DNA from: Paramoeba atlantica
Lineage: Eukaryota > Discosea
Assembly: GCA_977017575.1 (NCBI GenBank)
Contig: CDRNVI010000040.1
Span: forward strand, 372,001 to 436,000
Length of the DNA stretch: 64,000 nucleotides
Direction of reading: 5' to 3'
The position numbers and the translations under genes were made by a program. Of the stretch, positions 47,691 to 56,786 are shown piece after piece; the stretch's first letter is position 1, and each line of letters starts with the position of its first letter. The notes beneath the pieces were generated by a model, which saw only the letters and a list, made by a program, of their open reading frames with translations, was not told the origin of the DNA and made no database searches.

Positions 47691-48069
47691 TAGTATTTCA
47701 AAAAAAAATTATAGTACTATAAATGACATTTATAGTACTATAAATACTTTAAAGTGTTTGAAAAACTTTATTTATTTTCCTACTCTTCTCCCCCCGTGTA
47801 TAAATGCGGTGATTATGACAAGTACACATTAAGCACTTGCGCTTCTGTCTAGCATGCGTTTGACAATACGTTATAAAAAAAATAGCGCGCAATAAAAAGT
47901 GGAAAGAAATCAAAACATGTAAATATACATACAATGCATATTTAACAATGGGAAAAAACAAGGCGAATGGGAAGAACCGGCGGAAAAAACCCACGTATGT
48001 ATCGTTTAAAAAAGCCCATGATGAATCGTATCTTCCAATCCAATAACATCTTTCGAATTCAACATAAGA

Positions 48070-49950
48070 TCATTCCTGATACGAAACAACGGTGAAATTG
48101 CCATAAATGGATGCGACTACCAGAGAAACCTGCCGCGAATTGGAAGATCGACTTTCTGTGCATTTTATTTCCTTTAATTGATTGTTGCCGTAGCGAACAA
48201 CTCTGGCATTGTAATATGTCGTGCCGTTATGACGTACACAAAATGGGCGATTTGTCAAGGCCATGTGGGCGCACATGTCTCCTGCGTCGTAGAGTGATTC
48301 GATCTGTTCAACTTCGCTTGAGGACATACAATCGTTTAATAAAAGAGAAAAGAACGGGCAGCCAGTATTATCCCCAGTTTCACCGGTTTCGACTTTCGAT
48401 ATACCGATCGTAGGTTTAACCCGACATCGTATGGCTGATTCTGCTTCAACCAAGTCTTGCTTCAGGCGAGCCCGCAGATCACTATGGATAAAAGACGTCG
48501 AACTGAAAACTCGTTCACACGCAGCTTCAGAGGCGGATGCTACAGCAACCTTTTGAGCAGCATGTGCCAGGTGAGGCACTTTGTCCACAACAACAGAGTC
48601 CCCCCAAAATCCGGCGAAAGCACTTTTTCCTTGAGCACTGCGAACCATAGCACGTTCATCCAATAAACAACTATCCAAGAACCAACTATTAAATTCGGAC
48701 CAAATACTACTGTGCGTCACACTTGGCATATCGGAACTGAGCGAGAGAACGAGTGGCACACAAGTCTCACGAAGACGTTTTTTAATCGAAGTAGATATTG
48801 TCCCCCACTTCACTGCAGGCGACAGAACTCCGCAAAGGAAATGCGCGGACGACATCACGCGAATAAGACGATCATTCAAGTGAACTTTGTGACCTTCTTC
48901 TGCTTTGGCTGTGAGAGCTAACCATAGTCGGAGCGCAGCGCTAATAGTACAGTCGTTTCTTTCTAACAGCCGACCCACGACCTGGTACATTTCAAACCGT
49001 TTGACCCACTCCTGCAAGATACTTTTTTGGGTGTAATCATTCCAGTTGGAACATTTTATTGCTTGCTGCACTTCATTTAGCGAGGACCACCACCTAGTGG
49101 GTACTGGAGCTCGAAACGTAAGACAACGAGAAGCTAATTCGAGGATATCATCTTTTTTTTCTAGAGTCAAGACTTGCTCCATTACCAATTGCAATGCGTG
49201 AGCCGCGCATATGCTCCCAATCATGTTGCCTGCTTTCGTAAACTCCCGCACGGCTTTTTTGATCGCAGAACCAGCGTCGGATACGATGTGCACCACAGTA
49301 ACATGCATTTGCTTCAGCTCGGACACTACGGTACCAAGGAGCGCGTTATATGCACTTGCAGTACAGCCATCAACCATTTCTACTACGTTCCATGTAAAAG
49401 CCTGCCCATCGTGCAAAATGCATATGGCAGACGTAGTTCTTCCATGAATCGTACCCGAGTCCATAGCCATGCTAACAAAACTGCCACACACGTGAGCACA
49501 GATTTCCAACCGCAACTTATCCTTCAGATCAATGAGTAAGTTGTTAATCGTACTTTCCCCAGGGACGCAGCGCAGTCCCTTTGTAAGAAGCCACTTAAGG
49601 TTTGGGTCTTGCAAAGCAGCATTGCTAACCCCATGATCGCTTTTCCAAAGGAGGAGTCGCTCAAATTCCTGTAATTGTGGTCTCAGGGTGAAGGCATCCA
49701 AAGATCCTTGTTCCACACGTTTTTGGCGCTGAGTGCTTTGTAACCACTCCTCAAAATTTAGGTTATGACTTTTTTTCAAGTGCGTGAGTGCCGAAGAGTA
49801 GGAGACATGAATCCCCTTTTCGCAAAAAAAGGTTCTTTTCGCGCCTACTTCGCAGACTTGGCATTCGAAATTGTTCGTATCACCAATTTTAACAAAGTGT
49901 GAAGCAACAAATTCCGCCTGGCTTTCGTCGTTCCGTCGCTTATTTGGCAT
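48070..49950 (-). CDS. hAT transposase with BED-type zinc finger
   Basis: 626 residues from the ATG whose complement is at 49948-49950; the longer frame begins at a TTG. The N-terminus has a BED-like finger (FECQVCE ... SSALTHLKKSHNL). The RNase H-like core shows the hAT landmarks: SMAMDSGTIHGRTTSAICIL with the first catalytic Asp, HIVSDAGSAIKKAV with the second, CAAHALQLVMEQV, and PTRWWSSLNEVQ. The C-terminal dimerisation block AQKVAVASASEAACERVFSS plus SFIHSDLRARL is intact, including the Glu. The enzyme excises and reinserts the element through a hairpin intermediate. No stop or frameshift is present. Confidence 0.93.
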   Translation of the reverse strand: MPNKRRNDESQAEFVASHFVKIGDTNNFECQVCEVGAKRTFFCEKGIHVSYSSALTHLKKSHNLNFEEWLQSTQRQKRVEQGSLDAFTLRPQLQEFERLLLWKSDHGVSNAALQDPNLKWLLTKGLRCVPGESTINNLLIDLKDKLRLEICAHVCGSFVSMAMDSGTIHGRTTSAICILHDGQAFTWNVVEMVDGCTASAYNALLGTVVSELKQMHVTVVHIVSDAGSAIKKAVREFTKAGNMIGSICAAHALQLVMEQVLTLEKKDDILELASRCLTFRAPVPTRWWSSLNEVQQAIKCSNWNDYTQKSILQEWVKRFEMYQVVGRLLERNDCTISAALRLWLALTAKAEEGHKVHLNDRLIRVMSSAHFLCGVLSPAVKWGTISTSIKKRLRETCVPLVLSLSSDMPSVTHSSIWSEFNSWFLDSCLLDERAMVRSAQGKSAFAGFWGDSVVVDKVPHLAHAAQKVAVASASEAACERVFSSTSFIHSDLRARLKQDLVEAESAIRCRVKPTIGISKVETGETGDNTGCPFFSLLLNDCMSSSEVEQIESLYDAGDMCAHMALTNRPFCVRHNGTTYYNARVVRYGNNQLKEIKCTESRSSNSRQVSLVVASIYGNFTVVSYQE

Positions 49951-50077
49951 TTCTGAGAACAAAAAAAATAAGGTTTTATATACAGGTTTTGTACATAAGG
50001 TTTTGTATATAGTATTTAAAAGTTTATAGTACTATAAAAGTACTATAATTAAGTTTTTAAAGTTTTAGGGACCCCTG

Positions 50078-50085
50078 CTTTTAAG
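50078..50085 (+). repeat. Right target-site duplication of the hAT insertion
   Basis: CTTTTAAG; compare CTTTAAAG on the left. One mismatch. Confidence 0.7.
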
Positions 50086-50237
50086 AAACTTCCTGGTGAA
50101 TGCACTCATCTTTCATTCACGGATAATGAAAAAACGTAAAATAACATGCCAAAATTACAAAAATAATGCAACAAAGGCCTTTTTCAAGCTCTTTTTTCGT
50201 ATTTTCGCCTTAAAAAAAAATAAAACTCAAAACGGCT

Positions 50238-50355
50238 GGAAACGACGTATTTTCCACCACAGGGGTTCGAGGGAGCTCCCGAATGCGCTATTATTTTCTA
50301 AAATTGGCTAAGTTCTACGAATTTTAGACCCCCCCAGATTTAGCTGCATCCCCTG
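50238..50355 (-). repeat. Right arm of the outer inverted repeat
   Basis: Reverse complement begins CAGGGGATGCAGCTAAATCT and parallels 46455-46577. With the hAT removed, the two arms would bound an element of about 550 bp. No matching target duplication was found outside the arms. Confidence 0.7.
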
Positions 50356-50394
50356 TATACAGTGGTTTCAAGATATCTTTCCCCTCGCGGAATT

Positions 50395-50720
50395 TTGAGT
50401 TTTTTTATCGATTTTTTTCTCATTTTTGCAGCAGTGGATAGATCTCATTTCCCTGGTGAAGAGCTTTGCTGTCCTTTTTTTGTAGGAACCCCCTGGGTCT
50501 AAAACACGTGGTTTTGTGGGGTCATTTTTATGGAACATATCCATTCTTTTCTCCATTCTTTATGTTTTTTTATGCTTTGTCAAAATATTTTCTCTCGCAT
50601 TATGGCTTGTTTTCATTGTGCTTTCATTGTGTGTAGATCTCGTTCCTCTAGCAAGGCCTTTGCTATTTTCTCTTACTAGTGATCCCCTAGTGCTCTCGTG
50701 AGATAAAAAACTTGATTACA
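50395..50720 (+). other. Fragments related to the hAT noncoding repeat
   Basis: GGATAGATCTCATTTCCCTG with GTGAAGAGCTTTGCTG, and TGTAGATCTCGTTCCTCTAG with CAAGGCCTTTGCT, are diverged matches to the GAGATCTCGTTCTCCTAGCA segment at 47023. They belong to the same repeat family, outside the intact element. Confidence 0.5.
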
Positions 50721-50912
50721 ACCACAAATCCCTTATGGAGATCATAAAAAAAGTTTTAAGACCTTAAAAAGATCCTCTCATAAACAAAAGGCTATGAACT
50801 CAATTACAGTGAAGTATTCAAAAAAGGGGGGCCACCGCCAATGCGGCACTATTCTGCCGATCGCAGTGATTTCGTCCATTGGAGGCGTAGTTAATTTCGG
50901 AACCGGCCCCAC

Positions 50913-50925
50913 GCCGCGAAGCGGC
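50913..50925. repeat. Short GC hairpin GCCGCGAAGCGGC, copy 1
   Basis: Stem GCCGC with GAA loop. Two further copies at 52108-52120 and 52360-52378. The third has an extended 8-bp stem GGCGCCGC-GAA-GCGGCGCC. Confidence 0.7.
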
Positions 50926-50981
50926 ACGCTTTTTTTGTGTAAAAAGCTTTTTGTGCTCTGGTGGTTAAATAGCAACGGTTA

Positions 50982-51502
50982 CTAGCGGCTACTCTGTAAT
51001 TCTTTTTCAAGAGATATCCATGTGTTCTGGAGGCTATTGTCAGCCAATGCAAAGTTGTATTCCGGAACTTTTACCGCGTATTCATATTCAGCTGTCTCCG
51101 ATTTTGTATTTACGAGGATAATATTGTAAGCACGGCAGAAGCTAAGGAGCCTTTCTCCATTGTCTGTCGTTCTTTCTCCCACTTGTTTTTCGCCCACTGT
51201 AGGTGAATAATGCAGAAAAAAAATTATCTGTGCGTTGAAGTCTCCCAGAATGTACGGATTTTCGTTTTTAGGGCCAAGTTCCATAGCACGATGTAGGTCT
51301 TCTTAGAATGCTTCATTTGATTCGCTGTCAGAAAAATTAGTTGTAGCATTACTTTGTTCAGTTCACTATGCTCAACCAGGGTGGAGTAAGATTCTATAGG
51401 TATCTCGTCTGACCCCGATGCTTTCCCTCTTGAAATCTGATTGTGTGCTACATAGAGTTCCTCATACGTAAAAGTTTCATCACATACAGGGATGAAAATC
51501 AC
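50982..51502 (-). pseudogene. Scrambled non-LTR (LINE) retrotransposon relic
   Basis: Two fragments on the minus strand. Nearest the 3' side (51284 to 50982) is an AP-endonuclease-like piece: NENPYILGDFNAQI, NGERLLSFCRAYNIILVNT. 5' of it (51502 to about 51330) is the start of a reverse transcriptase domain: FTYEELYVAHNQISRGKASG, SDEIPIESYS. In intact LINE ORF2 proteins the endonuclease precedes the reverse transcriptase, so the order is reversed here, implying deletion or rearrangement. The two frames differ, and the fragments are short. Confidence 0.7.
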
Positions 51503-52280
51503 ATGGTTGTATGTTTTAGGATAGGCAGCTTCCGAGGGGGTGGGGGGTACCCCACTTAAATGGCCGGGTCAAAAATATGATTTGCGAATTCAAAACCTGT
51601 GACAATGGGTCAAAAATTACCCGTATTCCCAACAAGAGGATGTGTTTCGCTCAATAACAATGCGGCAACGTTTGCGAAACCTGTTCATCGTGTTAGTACA
51701 CTCTTGTTTGCGTTCATATCGTAATCGTTCGACTGTTGTCTCAATGGCCGACACTATACTCAATAGCCAACACTGTAATCCAGCTGTCCATCATCAGTCT
51801 TCTGGCCCCGGGCATAACGGCTCGAGCACTAATGATTTCCAACGAGTAGTAATTGATGTCAGGGAACGGGAAGTCATAAGCCATACCAGGTTCGTCGGGC
51901 CATTTCGCCTCAATCGCGCCAGCCCCATCATCCTTAAGAGAAATCTTTGAGAGTGGGACTCATCAGTTCAATAGGATCACGGGGGTTCGGGCTATCCTGG
52001 CGTCCCATCGGCCAAGTTTTTACAAAATTAGCAAACAATAGTTTTTTTAGCACAAAGTATACAAAAAGTGTATGTTAGATGTCATGCACAAGCAACTGAG
52101 GATTGGCGCCGCGAAGCGGCGGGAATTTTTTCCCACATGGGACTTTTTTCTCCACCGCAATCCTCGTTAACAGCGGATTATTGCCCATTTCTGCCATATT
52201 CTGCCGATCACCACAGACGCGTGCTCCCCCTCCCCTCTTATAATTACTTGTGATTTATAATTTTGTGCACCGAAAATATA
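51503..52280. other. Non-genic, no recognised content apart from hairpins
   Basis: A TACCCC / GGGGTA inverted run surrounds 51530-51560. Frames exist on both strands between 51640 and 51950, and a 60-codon protein-like frame on the minus strand (KWPDEPGMAYDFPFPDINYY within it), but I recognise no family. A hairpin with GAGGATTG and CAATCCTC arms spans about 52097-52167 and encloses the second GCCGCGAAGCGGC copy. Confidence 0.4.
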
Positions 52281-52289
52281 ATACATACT

Positions 52290-52400
52290 GAGCCCCCCCA
52301 CTTAATTGTCGTAGTCCCCCCCCCCACTTAACTGTCCTTTTTGGGGAGACTGGCAAGGGGGCGCCGCGAAGCGGCGCCGGTTTTTTTTTGGGGGGGGGGC
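52290..52400. repeat. C-run / CACTTAATTGTC motifs and third GC hairpin
   Basis: CCCCCCACTTAATTGTCG and CCCCCACTTAACTGTCC occur in tandem about 52296-52338. The hairpin at 52360-52378 follows, then a G-run. The CACTTAATTG motif next to a C/G-run also marks both ends of the 25.9-27.3 kb element. Confidence 0.6.
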
Positions 52401-52495
52401 TCAATTTTTTCCCTACGAACCTGATACATACAGTATATCAGGGCCCGACGTCAGTTTGTATTTATACAGTAAAAGTCACAATTCTGAGAATCACT

Positions 52496-52620
52496 AAAAA
52501 TGAGAATTGGGCTGTCAACGTGCAACTAGGAAAAATGAGAATGCAATTTTAAAAATGAGAATGCGTCTCTGAATGACCATGTCAACGTGCAACTCCATTT
52601 GAGCACCAAAAATGAGAATG
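52496..52620 (+). repeat. Interleaved short repeats AAAAATGAGAAT and GTCAACGTGCAACT
   Basis: AAAAATGAGAAT at 52496, 52531, 52551 and 52608; GTCAACGTGCAACT at 52514 and 52581. The order suggests two copies of a larger composite unit. Confidence 0.65.
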
Positions 52621-53324
52621 GCCAAAAACGTTCCATATAACTTATGCACTTCTTCTTTATACCTAGCATTACCCCCCCTATCCTAGCGTTGCCTCGTTTG
52701 CCTTCAGTGGAAAGGGTACCGTTGCTGAGACTGGAAAAGAATTCATACGACTTGCAACGGCCCCGGTTCTTGGGTAAAGGGAGCCTTCGAATGATGTACC
52801 TGCTCATCGGCCCACATACGCTCCCGGTTTAACATACTCATTTAACATCCCCCCCCGGTATGTTTCAAATTATAGGTATGTTAAGTAGACTAGTGAAGAA
52901 ATAGAAAAGAAAATCACTTTCACTGTTAGAACCTGTGTCTGTTTTTTTGGGTATCTAAAGATGTGCCGCGCGTCGTGCTAAATGCTAAAATGTATCAAAA
53001 TACATCTAAAAACATAACTCAACTTCAACTGGAAGTGCGGGATAGGAAGCAGGAGGCGCAAGGAAAAAAGCAGAAGTCGGAGCCTTCTGTCTTTTTGACG
53101 CGGCGACGACGACTTCCTCGCGTGGGAAGCTGTAAGGAGTCCTAAGGAACATGTTTTTACTATGCAACCCAGGGTAAAGCGGACGATGGAGATACCAATA
53201 GTGTAGGTGCGGCAGTTTCTCACAGGAAAAACGGTATGCGATAAGAATCAGCTCAAATGAACATTTTACTGAAAAGTTAAGGGGGGGGTGCCTTATTGGT
53301 GCGGAGGGGTTTATAATAGAAGAA

Positions 53325-53590
53325 AAATTTATAAAAGGGGGCTCCGGTGGTCCAAAATTGAAAAACAAAATCAAAAAAATGGGGGGTCCAGGGGGGGGGC
53401 ATACGTCGCGAACTACCGCGCTACCCTCGATTATTGAAAAAAAGTGAACAAAAACAGTGAAAATATAAAGAGGAACACAGTAATATAACAGAAGCAAAAA
53501 TTATAAAAGGGGGCCCCGGTGGTCCAAAACTGAAAGTAAAAATTCAAAAAAATGGGGGTCCAGATGGGGGGGCATACGTCGCGAAATTTT
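53325..53590 (+). repeat. Two direct copies of a roughly 95-bp repeat
   Basis: ATAAAAGGGGGCTCCGGTGG, then GTCCAAAATTG, GGGGGGTCCAGGGGGGGGGC and ATACGTCGCGAA (from about 53330) recur from about 53501 with few changes. The offset is about 170 bp. Upstream, 53280-53320 (GGGGGTGCCTTATTGGTGCG) resembles the hAT-related repeat. Confidence 0.7.
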
Positions 53591-54000
53591 TTTTCGAATT
53601 TTTTGATTTTCAAAATCGAGCGCAGGGAAGTGGTAGAGTAGGCCGCGGCGATAATTTTCCACCCCCCCCCCTGGGGGTACCCCCCCTGGTACGCGCAGGA
53701 GGGGTCCGACAAGGTCAAAATTTCCGAAATTTTTGGGGTGACCGGAATTAATTTTTTTTTGACCAAAAAGAAAGTAAAAATATCATTTTTCCAAAATCGA
53801 CTCCTAAAACGTATTTTAAAAGTTTTGGACCTCAGCTACCATTCTGCGACGTTTTTATCGAGAGATTCGCCTCCTGCCCCTACTAGTGAGGCATCCAAAA
53901 CGGCCCAAATTCGGGTTGAAATTTCGCAATTTTTGCCGAAAAATCCAGCTTTTTCACCCAAGAAATAGATTATTCATGATCTTTTGGCCATTTTTCTTTT

Positions 54001-54101
54001 TTAGTCTCTTCGTTAAACGCGGTGGTAGTCTTCAACGCGAAGTGCACAGCATGAGTGACTTCTAAGTTGAAAACAACCACCGCGTTTAACGAAGAGACTA
54101 A
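54001..54101. mobile_element. 101-bp MITE with perfect 26-bp inverted ends
   Basis: Arms TTAGTCTCTTCGTTAAACGC plus GGTGGT at 54001-54026 and the exact complement at 54076-54101, with a 49-nt centre. TA dinucleotides sit at each end, as for Tc1/mariner-derived MITEs. It lies 92 bp before the ATG at 54193, so it may influence that gene's leader. Confidence 0.7.
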
Positions 54102-54192
54102 TTATTACACTGACTATACTTACATATACATGGACATATCCTCGGGTACTGAATAGCACTTTCATTTTTCGGGCTCTATCAGGACGATCTCT

Positions 54193-55503
54193 ATGTATCG
54201 AAGAATATCAGTGAGTCACTTTCGACGTCAAAGCGTAGAGCGGTGTTCGATTCTACAGGATAGCGTGAGAGAAACTGTGTATTACCCGGCATGCGATCCC
54301 CCAAGTTACACACCTCTTACTCCTCTTCAACATTTGTTGGACCCCTCGAAATTCGCATGGTACAATGCCGTACCGGCTTGTTATAAAATTCTTCCTGAGA
54401 TTTCCAATGCAAAAGATGCTTTTATGCACCGTAAATGGGTGCAGTGTGATATCTCCTTGGAGGCCTCGCTGAGAATTATGGAAGGAGTCTTGAACCGTCA
54501 AGGCGTTACTGTGACGGCGCTTTGCCTGGGACGCCTACTTACCGCGATGCATCGGCAGCTACACAACGTTCAACCAGAGAGGTGGATATCATTGTGTTGT
54601 GAAATTTTCGAACGCTTGGAGCTTTTTGACGTGGTAAACAGTGCTGATTTTTTTCAAGCGACACCCTTCCTAAAACCTTTACTTGCGATAGCTCTTTTGG
54701 TACCAGGCGTCGTTTTCTCTTCTTACATGCAAGACTGCATTAAAAAAATATCTTCAAAGCCTGTTGATTATAAAAACGAAGTCGAGAAACCCTTTGAGTT
54801 CTACTTAGCTCTCAATCATCCTCATCAGAATATCAAGAGTACAGTGCTGAAGTTACAAGGACACAACGATGACGCCTCGAAATCGGGAACAGACGGAGCC
54901 GATGCCCTTCTACACATAAATCCGTTGCACGTGTGTGGCGTTTTACTGGAAGAACTAAATGTTAATAACTCAATACGAATGATTTGGCAACCGCAATCTC
55001 TATCGGCAGAGCAGAATATGATTTTGAGATTGCTACATTCTTGGATCCATAGATTGTATACTTCTGCAGAAAAAAACACTTTAAAGTGCACTTCTGGAGA
55101 ATATATTACCATTTGCCTCTCCGTACCAAAGTGTCCCCTTGAAATTCTCCAGCACGCGCTTAAATTATCAAAAGGTATGATGCCCCCTTGCAATTCGAAT
55201 ACAACGTGCTCAGGATCAGGGTTGCGTCATACTGATTCGGATCCGCATGCTCATCTCTTGTTAACATCATTGTGCTTGCGCAGGCTTGCATATCATTATC
55301 AATTTAACTATGTATATCTCACCGGATTATTCACTACTTCGGCTTCGCACCTAGAAAAGTGGGTAGCAAACGTGCCGAATTTATGTACAGAGGAAAGAAA
55401 CAATTTTGTGAATCATGTAGTTAGAAGACATCACATCAGACTACTCGAGGAACTTGGCCAAGAAAAAGAAGCTCAGGCCTTGAAGCGAAAATACAACTTG
55501 TGA
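54193..55503 (+). CDS. Unknown helical protein, possibly mitochondrial
   Basis: 436 residues. I do not recognise it. The first about 30 residues are Arg/Ser-rich without acids until residue 16 (MYRRISVSHFRRQSVER), which would suit mitochondrial import. The remainder is predicted by eye to be mostly alpha-helical, with hydrophobic helices such as LKPLLAIALLVPGVVFSSYM and a Cys/His-rich C-terminal third. No domain, catalytic motif or repeat unit is evident. It lies between repeat-rich regions but has codon use like the neighbouring housekeeping genes. Confidence 0.6.
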   Translation: MYRRISVSHFRRQSVERCSILQDSVRETVYYPACDPPSYTPLTPLQHLLDPSKFAWYNAVPACYKILPEISNAKDAFMHRKWVQCDISLEASLRIMEGVLNRQGVTVTALCLGRLLTAMHRQLHNVQPERWISLCCEIFERLELFDVVNSADFFQATPFLKPLLAIALLVPGVVFSSYMQDCIKKISSKPVDYKNEVEKPFEFYLALNHPHQNIKSTVLKLQGHNDDASKSGTDGADALLHINPLHVCGVLLEELNVNNSIRMIWQPQSLSAEQNMILRLLHSWIHRLYTSAEKNTLKCTSGEYITICLSVPKCPLEILQHALKLSKGMMPPCNSNTTCSGSGLRHTDSDPHAHLLLTSLCLRRLAYHYQFNYVYLTGLFTTSASHLEKWVANVPNLCTEERNNFVNHVVRRHHIRLLEELGQEKEAQALKRKYNL

Positions 55504-55524
55504 TTTTTTTTACACGAAAATATG

Positions 55525-55600
55525 GCGGTGGGGGGGTTCAAAATTCGTAAAGCTTGGCCAATTTCGGAAAGTAGCACCGCATTCGAGAGCTCTCACAGAG
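55525..55600 (+). repeat. Solo copy of the outer inverted-repeat arm
   Basis: GGTGGGGGGGTTCAAAATTC, GGAAAGTAGCACCGCATTC and GAGAGCTCTC match the arm at 46455-46577. It begins only about 20 bp after the stop codon at 55503. Confidence 0.6.
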
Positions 55601-55812
55601 TTACGTGTCATCAAGGAATGTGTTTCCAGTGTTTCAATTTTCTTGCATTTTTTAGGCAGAAAAATAAGTTTTTGAAATTTGTAATTTTCTGGAGTTTCAG
55701 CGATATTTCCGGTCAGATTGAACCAATATTGCCGAATTTTTAATATCACATTGTACCCTGCGAAAACAGATATTACGCGAGACCTTTCACCAATATAACA
55801 TGTATGTCATCA

Positions 55813-56786
55813 CTAGCACAGTAGTACATCCTTACAATACACTTGAATATCCTGTAGAATTTGTATCAAAGGAGTCTTTTCATGCACTCGGAGGGAACCA
55901 TTGCACTTTTGGCCTATGGCTCCTAAGCGCATCTCTCGAGTGTCATCTGACCTCCCCAAGCTGCCCCCCTCGCTCACCAAACGTCTCTTAAGCATTGAAT
56001 TGGCTCCCTCAACTGTATTTGTATGCACCCCTTCGTCGGTCACCCACTCGTCTTTGTGTTTAACACTCTCCCATCGGTACTTCCCAGCCAGACCTGTGTT
56101 ATGTGGTGCCCCATCTGTCCAGATCCTCGTGCGGGACCCTCGCGTCATTTCTTCAATTAAAGGGAGCAGGGTAGTACTTTTCTTGTCAGGAACTGGTGTT
56201 ACATAGATATTCTGCAGTTTTCCAACCCGTGTCGTCCTCACACAGTGTTTGAGCTACAGTGGTTCCCGACTGACGCACTCACCGATTTCGGTTAGGCCCA
56301 CCAATTTTTACTTTCGAAAGAAACGTTTCATCGACCTGCATATAGTCAAGTTGTCCTTGCGCGACTTGTCGTCGGTGCTGGTGAGCACAAGAAACAATTT
56401 CATCGAGGCTTTGGCGCAGTTTACACGCTGTGCGCTCAGAAATTTTGCCAAACCATACCTTTGCCCTTCATTGAACGAGCGTAACAGATCAGTGCAAGAA
56501 CTATCTGTACAGGAGAGATTTGAGATTTGGAAGAAAGGAGGGGTGCCTCGAGGGAGTAGCGCGCCCGGCATGTGTGTACGGGGCATACCCAATGCCCGTT
56601 TCGCATGACACATGTGCGTGAATGTCCTCGTTCGCAGCTCACACGTTGGGCAACAAGCTTGTGCAATTTCAGCCACTGAATGCACTGCAGTGCATCCCAC
56701 TTCCCGACTTCGCTTAATGGTAGTCCTGCAGCGCACTCCATATCGTCACAGCCACCGCAGATTAGGTCTTCGCTGGGCTCAGTCAT
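55813..56786 (-). pseudogene. Decayed Merlin/IS1595-type transposase
   Basis: The minus strand carries, in order, an N-terminal Cys-containing domain (CERGHSRTCVMRNGHWVCPV, then CRARYSLEAPLL), a helical stretch (ERTACKLRQSLDEIVSCAH), the first catalytic region QVDETFLSKVKIGGP, and the later block IWTDGAPHNTG and VHTNTVEGANSMLKRRL with the conserved HTNTxEGxxxxLKR. These are the marks of the IS1595/ISXO2 family, called Merlin in eukaryotes. The blocks are in three frames: a shift near 56440, a stop at about 56292 and another shift near 56240. It cannot encode an active enzyme. Terminal repeats were not found. Confidence 0.8.

Larger units (their letters stand above)
46735..50077 (-). mobile_element. 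hAT-superfamily DNA transposon, apparently complete (3.34 kb)
   Basis: The ends are perfect terminal inverted repeats: the left reads CAGGGGTCCCTAAAACTTT from 46735 and the right is its complement ending at 50077. An 8-bp target duplication (7/8) flanks them. One intact transposase gene is on the minus strand. About 1.3 kb left of the gene is noncoding and holds two direct copies of a roughly 372-bp repeat. The CAGGG-type terminus with an 8-bp duplication and a hAT transposase agree with one another. Intact coding sequence and clean ends suggest a recent insertion. Confidence 0.9.

Noticed and set aside
51642-51950. 102-codon gene
   Set aside because: No recognisable domain; it lies in repeat-rich DNA with competing frames on the other strand.
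56290-56330. Ultra-short intron in the Merlin-type transposase (GTGAGT...TAG, about 28 bp)
   Set aside because: Removing it leads directly into a TGA stop, so it does not restore the frame.
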